From an uncultured Acetobacterium sp. (lineage in GTDB: Bacteria; Bacillota; Clostridia; Eubacteriales; Eubacteriaceae), in the NCBI RefSeq assembly GCF_963664135.1, contig NZ_OY760905.1:2010736-2074735 (forward strand): a DNA stretch of 64,000 nt, in the 5' to 3' direction. Both the position numbers and the translations under genes were made by a program. How positions within the stretch are numbered: the stretch's first letter is position 1; each line of letters begins with the position of its first letter. Below are positions 1-7,253 of the stretch, piece after piece. Below the pieces are notes generated by a model. It was given only the letters and a program-made list of their open reading frames with translations. It searched no databases and was not told the DNA's origin.

Positions 1-53
1 AATGCAGCAACCGATGAATCAACCCCACCTGACATGCCCACAACGATTTTCAT
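1..53 (-). CDS. mnmA: tRNA-specific 2-thiouridylase MnmA (N-terminus only)
   Basis: Only the first 17 codons lie in the window; the gene runs off the left edge. They read MKIVVGMSGGVDSSVAA. The SGGVDSS stretch is the ATP-pyrophosphatase PP-loop at the extreme N-terminus of MnmA, which makes the 2-thio group of s2U34 in tRNA. A purine-rich ribosome site (GAGGGGG) lies upstream. Other PP-loop enzymes share the motif, but its place at residues 7-14 of a protein starting MKIVVGMS fits MnmA best. The name rests on this short stretch alone. The gene lies 47 bases downstream of the flavodiiron gene on the same strand. Confidence 0.7.
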   Translation of the reverse strand, partial: MKIVVGMSGGVDSSVAA

Positions 54-100
54 TTTTGTTTTCCCCCTCTGTTTTATCTACCAAATCCAACATTTATTTT

Positions 101-1291
101 TTACTGGATCATCTCTTTCGCCATTTTTTTAGCTAATTCATTTAAACTTGCAATATCTTGTTCATCAGGTGTTCCCTGAATCATCAGTATTTCATCAATG
201 GTATCCACTTTCGCATCATGGATAAAACAATTGAAATTTTTATCGGCTCCGCCGCTCCAGCTGAAATCCGCAAAAAATCCGACCTTATGATTATCTACTT
301 TTATTTCACCTAATTTATAAAGGAGATTGGCCATTTTCGGGAAAATCTGTCCATAATAAGACGGTGCGCCCAAAAACAAGCCCTTGTATTTCCAGATATC
401 AGAAATAATAAATGAAATATCGGTTTTGGCCACATCGTACAATTTCACTTCTTTGACGCCTTCGTTTTTTAAGGCAATCGCTAAAATTTCGGCGGCCTTT
501 TGGGTACAACCATACATGGAACCATAGGCAATCACCACCCCGGGATCGGTTTCTTTTTTGCTCATTTTTACATACATATCCAAAATATGTTTCGGGTTGT
601 CACGCCAGATCAAACCATGAGATGGGCAAATCGTTCCGATTTCAACATCACAAAGCTTATTTAAGGCTTTTAAGGCCTGACCGGCTACCTTGCCGACAAT
701 GCAGGCATAGTATCGTCGCGTTGGTTCTTCAAAAGCCGCCAGATCATTTTCGTCATCAAAAATGCTTCCCACCGGGGCTTTAAAGCTGCCAAAGACATCC
801 ATCGAAAAGAGCACTTTATCGTTAATATCATAGGTAACCATGGATTCTGGCCAGTGAACCATCGGTGTCATAAAAAACTGAAGGGTATGTTTACCCAGAC
901 AAAGGGTATCCCCATCACCAACCTCATGTAAATTTTGAGGCACTTTATAAAAATTGTTCATAATCGGGAAAGTTTTTTTATTCCCGACAATTTTCATATC
1001 CGGATACTCGGCCAACAAATCGGTAATGCCGCTGGAATGATCCGGCTCCATGTGATTGACAATCAGGTAATCAACCTTTTTGTCTCCAATAATGGATTTA
1101 ATTTTCTCTATATATTCATCAGCTTTGATCGTTTTTACGGTATCAATGATGGCTACTTTTTCATCATTGATTAGAAAGGCATTATAAGAAACACCTTCCT
1201 GATCAATTGGCCACATTCCTTCAAAAAGTGTTGTTTGATAATCATTCACGCCTACCCAAAAAATATCATCTTTAATTTTTACTGCATTCAT
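101..1291 (-). CDS. Flavodiiron protein (A-type flavoprotein, FprA-like)
   Basis: A cytoplasmic, 396-residue protein with the two domains of class A flavodiiron proteins. The N-terminal metallo-beta-lactamase-like diiron domain carries HMEPDH at about residues 80-85, plus later His ligands (MVHWPES, SHGLIW). The C-terminal flavodoxin domain begins near VIAYGSMYGCT, the FMN phosphate loop. In anaerobes these enzymes reduce O2 to water or NO to N2O with electrons from rubredoxin or NADH-linked carriers. I start at the ATG at 1291 (MNAVKIKDD), as in the family. A GTG four codons upstream sits almost on the Shine-Dalgarno sequence. No rubredoxin domain is fused. Confidence 0.93.
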   Translation of the reverse strand: MNAVKIKDDIFWVGVNDYQTTLFEGMWPIDQEGVSYNAFLINDEKVAIIDTVKTIKADEYIEKIKSIIGDKKVDYLIVNHMEPDHSSGITDLLAEYPDMKIVGNKKTFPIMNNFYKVPQNLHEVGDGDTLCLGKHTLQFFMTPMVHWPESMVTYDINDKVLFSMDVFGSFKAPVGSIFDDENDLAAFEEPTRRYYACIVGKVAGQALKALNKLCDVEIGTICPSHGLIWRDNPKHILDMYVKMSKKETDPGVVIAYGSMYGCTQKAAEILAIALKNEGVKEVKLYDVAKTDISFIISDIWKYKGLFLGAPSYYGQIFPKMANLLYKLGEIKVDNHKVGFFADFSWSGGADKNFNCFIHDAKVDTIDEILMIQGTPDEQDIASLNELAKKMAKEMIQ

Positions 1292-1432
1292 ATTATTCCC
1301 CACTTTCCTTATGTTTTCTCGAACTTAAATATAACCTTAAATGCAAAATATTTCAAGAGCAAAAAACAAACAGTTAAGAATGGATCTTGAGAATGATAAT
1401 TGGAGTTGGCTTAGTCATTGATTGACCGAAAT

Positions 1433-1463
1433 AAAAAAGAGGTGCTCGTTGCACCTCTTTTTT
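1433..1463. terminator. Symmetrical intrinsic terminator
   Basis: AAAAAAGAGGTGC and GCACCTCTTTTTT form a perfect 13-bp stem around a TCGTT loop, with a T-run on either strand. It lies between two divergent gene starts, so it must end a transcript that is not annotated, perhaps a small RNA. Confidence 0.8.
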
Positions 1464-1636
1464 AAGAAAATTAAGAAAGGAAATTAAAACGTTTTCACAC
1501 CATGGATTTATTATAACCGATTACATTTTAAAAATCTAGTACTTTTTTTATTTTTTATGCATTATTTTAATTTTTTTTCCATTTATTGCCTTTGTTACTT
1601 AATGAAAGCTTAGTAAAATTTTTACCCGCTATTCCA

Positions 1637-1666
1637 TTTACTGTTTTTTTCAAGCTGTGCTATAAT
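1637..1666 (+). promoter_or_regulatory. Putative sigma-A promoter for the gene at 1711
   Basis: TATAAT at 1661-1666, with a weak -35 (TTACTG, 1638-1643) 17 bases upstream. The start codon lies about 45 bases downstream, behind an AAAGGAG ribosome site. Confidence 0.55.
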
Positions 1667-1710
1667 GACCTTGATTAAACACTCATCTAATACTGAAAGG
1701 AGCTGGTAAA

Positions 1711-1998
1711 ATGATTGAAACAAAAGATTCCGATTTTGCTTCAACCGACGAACAATGGACCGAAAAAGAAATCAAGGAAGAGTTACGTCGATTATTTTTA
1801 GGTGGCGACGACTGGAGCAAGGAAGCCTGTATGGGATACTTTCTTAAAACCTGTCAACGCACAAATCTTGATATTAAAACCACCCAAACTCTCGCCATTA
1901 CCCTCTATCACCTTTTTGATGAATTGACGGTAAGCGATGCGAAGAAATTTTATTACAACGAATGTCACGCCATTTTATCCGGGCGTAATCATATTTAA
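1711..1998 (+). CDS. Small hypothetical protein, 95 aa
   Basis: Not recognised. It is a soluble, acidic N-terminus/mixed C-terminus protein with no membrane segment or signal peptide. It contains a run that looks helical (EKEIKEELRRLFLGGDDWSK) and two cysteines (Cys46 and Cys54 approximately) plus one near the end. It is supported by an AAAGGAG ribosome site 8 bases before ATG, a TATAAT promoter and a terminator directly after the stop. It is monocistronic. No function is suggested. Confidence 0.75.
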   Translation: MIETKDSDFASTDEQWTEKEIKEELRRLFLGGDDWSKEACMGYFLKTCQRTNLDIKTTQTLAITLYHLFDELTVSDAKKFYYNECHAILSGRNHI

Positions 1999-2011
1999 TT
2001 TCTGAATTTAT

Positions 2012-2048
2012 AAAAGGGTTTTCGTTGCTCAGCAGCGAAAGCCCTTTT
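2012..2048. terminator. Bidirectional terminator between convergent genes
   Basis: AAAAGGGTTTTCGTTGCT pairs with AGCAGCGAAAGCCCTTTT (with G-T pairs). It lies between the ends of the 95-residue gene (plus) and the COG4905-type gene (minus) and can serve both. Confidence 0.85.
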
Positions 2049-2056
2049 CTTTTTTA

Positions 2057-2719
2057 TTAATGCCCCACATGGACCATATTGGGGTAAACCTGATCCATAA
2101 AATTATTTGGATAGGTGGTGTCTAAAAATTCTTCAAAACCCCCGCTGGCCGGAATCCCCTGCATCCGTTCATTCCATCGGTTGACTGCTAAAGCTGAAAT
2201 AGTCATATTGAGAACCATGAAAACAACTAAAACCCAAGTCAGCGGTACCCCCAGTTTCCTGGGTATCTTTTCAATGAGTTTTGACATTAACGGGTAGATT
2301 TCCTTTACCCAGAGAAGACTAAGTGCACCCCAATAGAAAGAATACTGCAAACTGGTTCGCCCCCCTAAATTGAAGGGCATTTGTTGATACTGCCAGGACA
2401 CCGTGCCGGTGGCGGCTTGCTGTACATAGCTACTGACAAACTCAAATCCTCCCCCCAGTACCATTCCTGCTAGAAAAATGAAATACCATTTTCGATGGGC
2501 AATCGGATGAAGTACCAGCGTTATCAGCACTGCCCCAAAACCATAAACTGGATTAAAGGGGCCATAAATAAGCCCTTGTCTACTTTGGATGTAACCATTT
2601 GTTACCAGACAATACAAGGTTTCAACGACTACTCCCAGAAAGCACCCAATCATAAACACCCAAAACAACTTGTAAAAATCAATTCCTGATGCAAAACTTT
2701 TTCCTGCTTTTTTTGCCAT
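2057..2719 (-). CDS. COG4905/ABC_trans_CmpB-type membrane protein
   Basis: A 220-residue integral membrane protein with about five hydrophobic segments. It matches by pattern the family annotated as putative ABC-transporter type IV (PF06541): a first helix with GCFLGVVVETLYC, then a QSRQGLIYGPFNPVYGFGA signature. The molecular function of the family is not established. The start is placed at ATG 2719 (MAKKAGK) because a GAGGAG ribosome site lies just upstream; an ATG eight codons earlier would put that site inside the gene. It follows the PilB/PilC pair by 45 bases on the same strand and may be co-transcribed. Confidence 0.75.
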   Translation of the reverse strand: MAKKAGKSFASGIDFYKLFWVFMIGCFLGVVVETLYCLVTNGYIQSRQGLIYGPFNPVYGFGAVLITLVLHPIAHRKWYFIFLAGMVLGGGFEFVSSYVQQAATGTVSWQYQQMPFNLGGRTSLQYSFYWGALSLLWVKEIYPLMSKLIEKIPRKLGVPLTWVLVVFMVLNMTISALAVNRWNERMQGIPASGGFEEFLDTTYPNNFMDQVYPNMVHVGH

Positions 2720-2764
2720 TTTTGTCTCCTCTAAATTGTTCACTAATGATTTAGCATCTTTAAT

Positions 2765-3991
2765 TTACATATTGGAATATGCCGAATATATGTCAAAAAC
2801 TGGGAGCATAATGGCTGCCAGAATAAAAAGAACCACCCCTCCAAAAATCAGAAGAATCAGGGGCTCCAGGGAAGTATTGATGATCTGGATTCTGTTTTTT
2901 ATTTCATCTTTGTAAATAAGGTTAAGGGTTTCTAAAACCTCTGGGAGCGAACCGGAGGCTTCCCCTATGGTAACCAGCTGACAAAAAAGACGAGGGAAAA
3001 TAGCGCTTTCCTCCATCGCCTGGCCCAATCGCTTCCCATTCGATACCTTTTCCCGAATCATTATCAATTCTTTTTTTATAAAACAATTGTCGGTAACACC
3101 TTCTAACCGCTGAAGCGCCCCCAAAAGATCAATTCCGCTCGTTAAGAGCATCCCCATGGTCGTGGCAATTCTGGCCAAACACTGATAATGATTTAGCTTA
3201 CCGATCAATGGCAGTTTAATTTTTATGCAATCCTTCGCAAAAGCAAATGCTGGAAGATCTTGTAAAAAAGCGAGTGCTATTACACTTCCAAATAAAATTA
3301 ATAGCATCACTGGCCAACCGTTGATTAACGCCTGACTTAACCCCATCAAAATCTGAGTTGGTCTGGGTAACTCTGCATTCATTACTTCAAACATTCCCAC
3401 AAAAGTGGGCAACACATACGTGATCAAAAATACCAGCACTAGGATAAAGACAATACTCAGAATCATCGGATAAAAGAGAATTTGCTGCAGTTGTCGACGA
3501 TTTTTTTCTTCAGTTTCATAGTGCTCAGCCATTCCCAAAAGAATTTCAGCAAGATTTCCGCTGGCTTCACCGGCTTCTACCATAAAAACAAATAGTGCCG
3601 GAAATGTTTTCGGATAAACCGCCATTGCCACCGAAAGACTCTCCCCGGATTGGATCCGGCTGCAAACTCCTGATAAATCTTTAGCAACGCCTTTGTTTTT
3701 TGTTTCCTCGCCAATCAGTTCCAAACATTTTAAAATCGGAATTCCGGCATTTAACATAATATGGAACTGTCGACAAAATTGACTGAACGCCTCCTTTGTC
3801 ACTGACCGGAATCGAAAATCAAACTCTTTATTCAAAATTCCTTCGGATCGCTTCTTCTCTCGGAGGTCTAAGACAATCAGATTTTGAGTCTGCAGCACCA
3901 TCACTGCCTCGCGTTTGGTCTGCCCGACAACCATACCGGTGAGGGTCTTTCCCTTCATATCTTTGGCCTTATAAATAAACTGTTTATCCAT
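2765..3991 (-). CDS. Type II secretion/type IV pilus platform protein (GspF/PilC family)
   Basis: A 408-residue inner-membrane platform protein of the type IV pilin assembly machine. There are two T2SSF domains (about residues 70-195 and 275-400), each ending in a hydrophobic segment, and a central membrane segment near 215-240. The repeated motif F-x-R-Q-x-x-x-x-L-x-x-G-I-P is seen in FCRQFHIMLNAGIPIL and its second-domain counterpart. It lies 9 bases downstream of the PilB-like ATPase, clearly one operon. No prepilin, prepilin peptidase or PilM/N/O gene is next to it, so the pilus type (T4P, Com pseudopilus) cannot be told. Confidence 0.88.
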   Translation of the reverse strand: MDKQFIYKAKDMKGKTLTGMVVGQTKREAVMVLQTQNLIVLDLREKKRSEGILNKEFDFRFRSVTKEAFSQFCRQFHIMLNAGIPILKCLELIGEETKNKGVAKDLSGVCSRIQSGESLSVAMAVYPKTFPALFVFMVEAGEASGNLAEILLGMAEHYETEEKNRRQLQQILFYPMILSIVFILVLVFLITYVLPTFVGMFEVMNAELPRPTQILMGLSQALINGWPVMLLILFGSVIALAFLQDLPAFAFAKDCIKIKLPLIGKLNHYQCLARIATTMGMLLTSGIDLLGALQRLEGVTDNCFIKKELIMIREKVSNGKRLGQAMEESAIFPRLFCQLVTIGEASGSLPEVLETLNLIYKDEIKNRIQIINTSLEPLILLIFGGVVLFILAAIMLPVFDIYSAYSNM

Positions 3992-4000
3992 AGCCCCACC

Positions 4001-5665
4001 CTAATGATGCCAATCATTTTCGAATGTCAAAATCTCCAATCCCTCGGAAAGGGATGTATTCCCCAAAAAAAGATGGCGTTTCAGGGAATCTTCAATCGGC
4101 TTGAGACCTTCTTCCAGAGCTATTTTTCGAATCTCATCATAATCGGCCCCTTTGGCAATGGCTTCGCGAATCTTGCGAGTGATTTTCAATACTTCCTGAA
4201 CTGCGATTCGCCCCCGATAGCCAGTGCCGTGACAAAGCGAACAGCCAACTGGATAAAAAAGATCGACGTCCCGGTTGGTAATATTCAACAGCCTTTTTTC
4301 CGCTTCGGTTGCCAGCGCTTTTCTTTTGCAATTAGGGCATAGTCGCTTGATCAACTTTTGGGAAATCACCCCTCTCAGGGCGGTGGACAATAAATATAAC
4401 GGAATTTTCATATCCATCAGGCGGGTGATCGAAGCAATGGCGTTGTTCGTATGAATGGTCGATAAAACAAAATGCCCGGTGATTGCTGCCCGGATTGCAA
4501 TTTCAGCTGTTTCTTCGTCCCTTATTTCGCCTACCATAATCACGTTGGGGTCCTGCCTTAAAATCGCCCGAAGACCGGTTGCAAAATTAAGTCCGGTTTT
4601 TTCATTGACCTGAATCTGGTTGATGTCTGCCATTTGATACTCCACCGGATCTTCGATGGTAATGATATTCTGGGTTTGGGGATCTAAACCATTCAGCAGA
4701 CTATACAATGTGGTGGACTTACCGCTCCCGGTGGGTCCCGCGGCCAGCAGCATCCCATGGGGTGCTTCCATTATTTCCGCCAACAAGCTTTTTTGTTCAG
4801 TTGAAAACCCCAGGTCAACCATCGAAACAAAAAACTTCTTTTCATCAAGCAAACGCAAGACAATTTTTTCGCCATGAATGGTTGGTATAATCGATAAACG
4901 CACATCAATCTGACGACCTTCATAATCGGTTGTAAAGGCGCCATCCTGGGGTAGACGATGTTCGGCAATATCACATTCACCCAGTATTTTCAGTCGCGAA
5001 ATAAGTTGCGCAAAGGTTTTTTTATCCAGTAATTTCGCCAGTCGCAAGATCCCGTCAATCCGAAAGCGAACCTGGATTTTCTTGGGAAATGCTTCAATAT
5101 GAATATCACTGGCACCCTGGGAAACACCTTCGGCAATTAATTGGTTTACCAGTGTGATGATCGATGGTTCCGGGGATGCTTCTCCCTTTTCTCCAGACTT
5201 CTCCTGATTCACTTTATCTCGATTTAAATAATTATCACTATAGTATTTTAAAATCAGTTCCTGGATGCAATCTTTTTCGGCCACCAAAATTTTCAGCCGC
5301 TTATTCGTTATTCTCTGCAGACTGCGAACCGTTTCTTCATGGGTTGGGTCGGCCATCAGAACCACCAGCTTTTCTTCATCCGGCTGGTTTAGTGGGAAAA
5401 CAAGGTTTTTCCAGGCTTGTTCTTTAGAAAATAGCTGCACTGACTTCTTATCCAGCACATCCTTCTGGGGATCATAAATTTCAAAACCCCCTTCATGATG
5501 AACTATCAACTTTAATTGTTCTTGTGAAATGATACGATCATTTAATAATATGTCGAGGATTGAATTTTCCGATCCTTCTGCTTCCGGAATTCTTTCCATG
5601 ATGTCCTTACGTGTGATTAACTGGTTTTTTAACAGCATATCTAAAACCAACATGTTTTCTTTCAT
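4001..5665 (-). CDS. Type IV pilus/type II secretion assembly ATPase (GspE/PilB family)
   Basis: A cytoplasmic hexameric ATPase that drives pilin polymerisation. The 554 residues contain an N-terminal MshEN/GSPII_E-type region (about 1-140), then the ATPase with Walker A GPTGSGKST (about 310), the Asp and His boxes, Walker B-like VGEIRDEETAEIA (about 375), and the zinc tetracysteine CPNC...CSLC (about 440-480) typical of PilB/GspE. The start is ATG 5665 (MKENML) behind TAGGAGG. The longer TTG start at 5683 would swallow that ribosome site and is rejected. It forms an operon with the PilC-like gene. Confidence 0.9.
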   Translation of the reverse strand: MKENMLVLDMLLKNQLITRKDIMERIPEAEGSENSILDILLNDRIISQEQLKLIVHHEGGFEIYDPQKDVLDKKSVQLFSKEQAWKNLVFPLNQPDEEKLVVLMADPTHEETVRSLQRITNKRLKILVAEKDCIQELILKYYSDNYLNRDKVNQEKSGEKGEASPEPSIITLVNQLIAEGVSQGASDIHIEAFPKKIQVRFRIDGILRLAKLLDKKTFAQLISRLKILGECDIAEHRLPQDGAFTTDYEGRQIDVRLSIIPTIHGEKIVLRLLDEKKFFVSMVDLGFSTEQKSLLAEIMEAPHGMLLAAGPTGSGKSTTLYSLLNGLDPQTQNIITIEDPVEYQMADINQIQVNEKTGLNFATGLRAILRQDPNVIMVGEIRDEETAEIAIRAAITGHFVLSTIHTNNAIASITRLMDMKIPLYLLSTALRGVISQKLIKRLCPNCKRKALATEAEKRLLNITNRDVDLFYPVGCSLCHGTGYRGRIAVQEVLKITRKIREAIAKGADYDEIRKIALEEGLKPIEDSLKRHLFLGNTSLSEGLEILTFENDWHH

Positions 5666-5732
5666 CAGGCCTCCTACTAACAATCATTATTTGTTAATGG
5701 CAGTATATCTGATTTATGAATAAAATTCCATC

Positions 5733-5769
5733 AAAATACACATTATATGTGATATGTATTTTTTTCTTA
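5733..5769. terminator. Weak A/T-rich hairpin, possible terminator of the TetR gene
   Basis: AAATACA at 5734-5740 and TGTATTT around 5755-5761 can pair across an AT-rich loop, with T-rich flanks. It lies just after the stop of the TetR-family gene. The stem is short and AT-only, so this is tentative. Confidence 0.35.
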
Positions 5770-5776
5770 CTTTATT

Positions 5777-6364
5777 TTAACTGCGGTGTTGTTCAGCTAT
5801 CACCGAAAACACCGCCGGCTTCATTAATAGTTTCCAGTATTCCGCCATTTGTTGGGGCGGATATTGCATGCCGCTATCCAACCACCAGGTGATCATTTCA
5901 ACCAGGCTGCTGGTAATATGGTTGATCAGAAAATCAACCGGTACTTTTAAATCTTTTCCCGATACCTGTTTTAAAAAATCAGTCTTCAGTTTGTCATTCC
6001 AACAGTTTTTGAGTCGGTATGCCAGGCGCTCGCCGCTTTCGTCTTTTAAGATTCCCCTGATTGGTTTTAGATTTTCCTGTATATGAGTGAGCAATTCTTC
6101 CACTGGCAGCATGTTTTGATGTTCAGCTTCACTCATATGGACGGTTAGATAGAGATTCAGGGATTCAAAAATTTCTTCAATCATGCTGTCAAGCAGAACG
6201 TCTTTTGTTTCAAAATGCATATAAAAAGTACTTCTGCCCACATTTGCCCGATCAATAATCTCCTGAACTGTAATATTTGCAAATTTCTTTTCTTCCAGTA
6301 ATCCACTTAGTGCTTCATAAATTGAGGCCCTGGTTTTCTCTCTTCTTCGGTCTGTTTTTTCCAT
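5777..6364 (-). CDS. TetR/AcrR family transcriptional regulator
   Basis: 195 residues. The N-terminal TetR helix-turn-helix is at about residues 14-55 (FANITVQEIIDRANVGRSTFYMHF). The C-terminal ligand-binding half ends in a segment with an aromatic-rich helix (ITWWLDSGMQ), as in the TetR_C_7/PF14278-like group common in Firmicutes. An AAAGGAGGAG ribosome site precedes ATG. It is divergent from the ABC exporter genes at 6555. The intergenic region holds two perfect inverted repeats, so this protein most likely represses the exporter and itself. The inducer is unknown. Confidence 0.9.
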   Translation of the reverse strand: MEKTDRRREKTRASIYEALSGLLEEKKFANITVQEIIDRANVGRSTFYMHFETKDVLLDSMIEEIFESLNLYLTVHMSEAEHQNMLPVEELLTHIQENLKPIRGILKDESGERLAYRLKNCWNDKLKTDFLKQVSGKDLKVPVDFLINHITSSLVEMITWWLDSGMQYPPQQMAEYWKLLMKPAVFSVIAEQHRS

Positions 6365-6394
6365 TTGCTCCTCCTTTGGACAATTCTATCAATT

Positions 6395-6410
6395 TGTTCA
6401 GTAGTGAACA
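6395..6410. promoter_or_regulatory. Putative TetR operator 1
   Basis: TGTTCA-GTAG-TGAACA is a perfect inverted repeat 31 bases upstream of the TetR gene start. The same TGTTCA half-site recurs at 6432-6437 over the -35 of the exporter promoter. Confidence 0.5.
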
Positions 6411-6428
6411 TTGCGGCAGATCTGTTCC

Positions 6429-6457
6429 TTGTGTTCATGGTCTGGACTTCATATAAT
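6429..6457 (+). promoter_or_regulatory. Promoter for the ABC exporter operon
   Basis: TTGTGT (6429-6434), a 17-base spacer, then TATAAT (6452-6457). The -35 overlaps a TGTTCA operator half-site, and operator 2 (6473-6486) lies just downstream of the expected start of transcription, so bound repressor would block it. Confidence 0.6.
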
Positions 6458-6472
6458 GTTTTTAAACAAGTC

Positions 6473-6486
6473 GTTCATTTATGAAC
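6473..6486. promoter_or_regulatory. Putative TetR operator 2
   Basis: GTTCAT-TT-ATGAAC is a perfect inverted repeat that shares the GTTCA core of operator 1. It sits 16 bases after the -10 of the exporter promoter. Confidence 0.5.
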
Positions 6487-6554
6487 ACATTGTACAATTA
6501 TTAAAAAGTATAAGCAAGATCAATTTTAAATTATCAGAAAGCGAGTAACAAAAT

Positions 6555-7253
6555 ATGACGAAGCAATTCAACCTCAAAAATATCACAAAAGTTTATCCTG
6601 ATCATTCCGGCGGCACGACGGCTCTAAAAAATGCCACCCTCAACTTTAGAACTGGAGAATTTATCACTATCCTGGGAAAATCCGGCAGCGGCAAATCAAC
6701 CCTCCTCAATATGCTCTCGGGCATTGACAGACCGACTTCCGGCGAGATTATTTATGACAATCGTCCCCTCCACAGCTTAACTGAATCCGCCCTGACCGCC
6801 TGGCGGGGGAAAAACATCGGCATTATTTTTCAATTTTTTCAATTGATTCCGACCTTAACCATATTGGAAAATATTATCCTGCCAATGGATTTATGCAGTA
6901 CCTATCCCACCGGAAACCGAAAGAACATTGCCCTGGATTTACTGAATCAGGTCGAGATTGGAGAACATGCCAATAAACTCCCGGTCGATTTATCAGGTGG
7001 TGAGCAGCAACGAGCCGCCATCGCCAGGGCATTGGCTAACAACCCGCCCTTTATCGTTGCCGATGAGCCAACCGGAAATCTTGACACTTACAATGCCAAC
7101 AAAGTTGTTGAACTGTTCCGCAAAATGACAAACGATGGCAAGACCATCATCATGGTGACCCACGACACCGAACTCGCTAAATTAACCGACCGGATCATTA
7201 CCATTGAAGACGGCATCATCACAGGCGACCTAACCAGCAGGTGCCTCAATTGA
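6555..7253 (+). CDS. ABC transporter ATP-binding protein (MacB/LolD type)
   Basis: 232 residues and a complete nucleotide-binding domain: Walker A GKSGSGKS (41-48), Q-loop IFQFFQ, signature LSGGEQQR (147-154), Walker [12 protein letters not shown] (168-178) and H-loop MVTHD. The ADEPTGNLD form is typical of the FtsE/LolD/MacB class that pairs with FtsX-like permeases. The next gene, overlapping by 13 bases, is such a permease. The substrate is unknown; export of a lipid, peptide or drug is usual for the class. Control is probably by the divergent TetR protein. Confidence 0.92.
   Translation: MTKQFNLKNITKVYPDHSGGTTALKNATLNFRTGEFITILGKSGSGKSTLLNMLSGIDRPTSGEIIYDNRPLHSLTESALTAWRGKNIGIIFQFFQLIPTLTILENIILPMDLCSTYPTGNRKNIALDLLNQVEIGEHANKLPVDLSGGEQQRAAIARALANNPPFIVADEPTGNLDTYNANKVVELFRKMTNDGKTIIMVTHDTELAKLTDRIITIEDGIITGDLTSRCLN

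Larger units (their letters stand above)
1292..1710. other. Intergenic region with a terminator between divergent genes
   Basis: The region lies between the divergent flavodiiron gene and the 95-residue gene at 1711. It holds an intrinsic terminator (1433-1463) that serves neither neighbour, an AT-rich stretch, and a promoter for the right-hand gene (1637-1666). No convincing ORF was seen. A four-codon ORF (MDLL) at about 1501 is not evidence of a gene. Confidence 0.5.

Noticed and set aside
3884-4342. 152-residue plus-strand ORF over the PilB/PilC genes
   Set aside because: Antisense to two well-supported genes, with no recognisable domain or ribosome site.
5666-5683. TTG start for the PilB-type ATPase at 5683
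   Set aside because: It would include the TAGGAGG site that serves ATG 5665, and adds a non-conserved MLVGGL leader.
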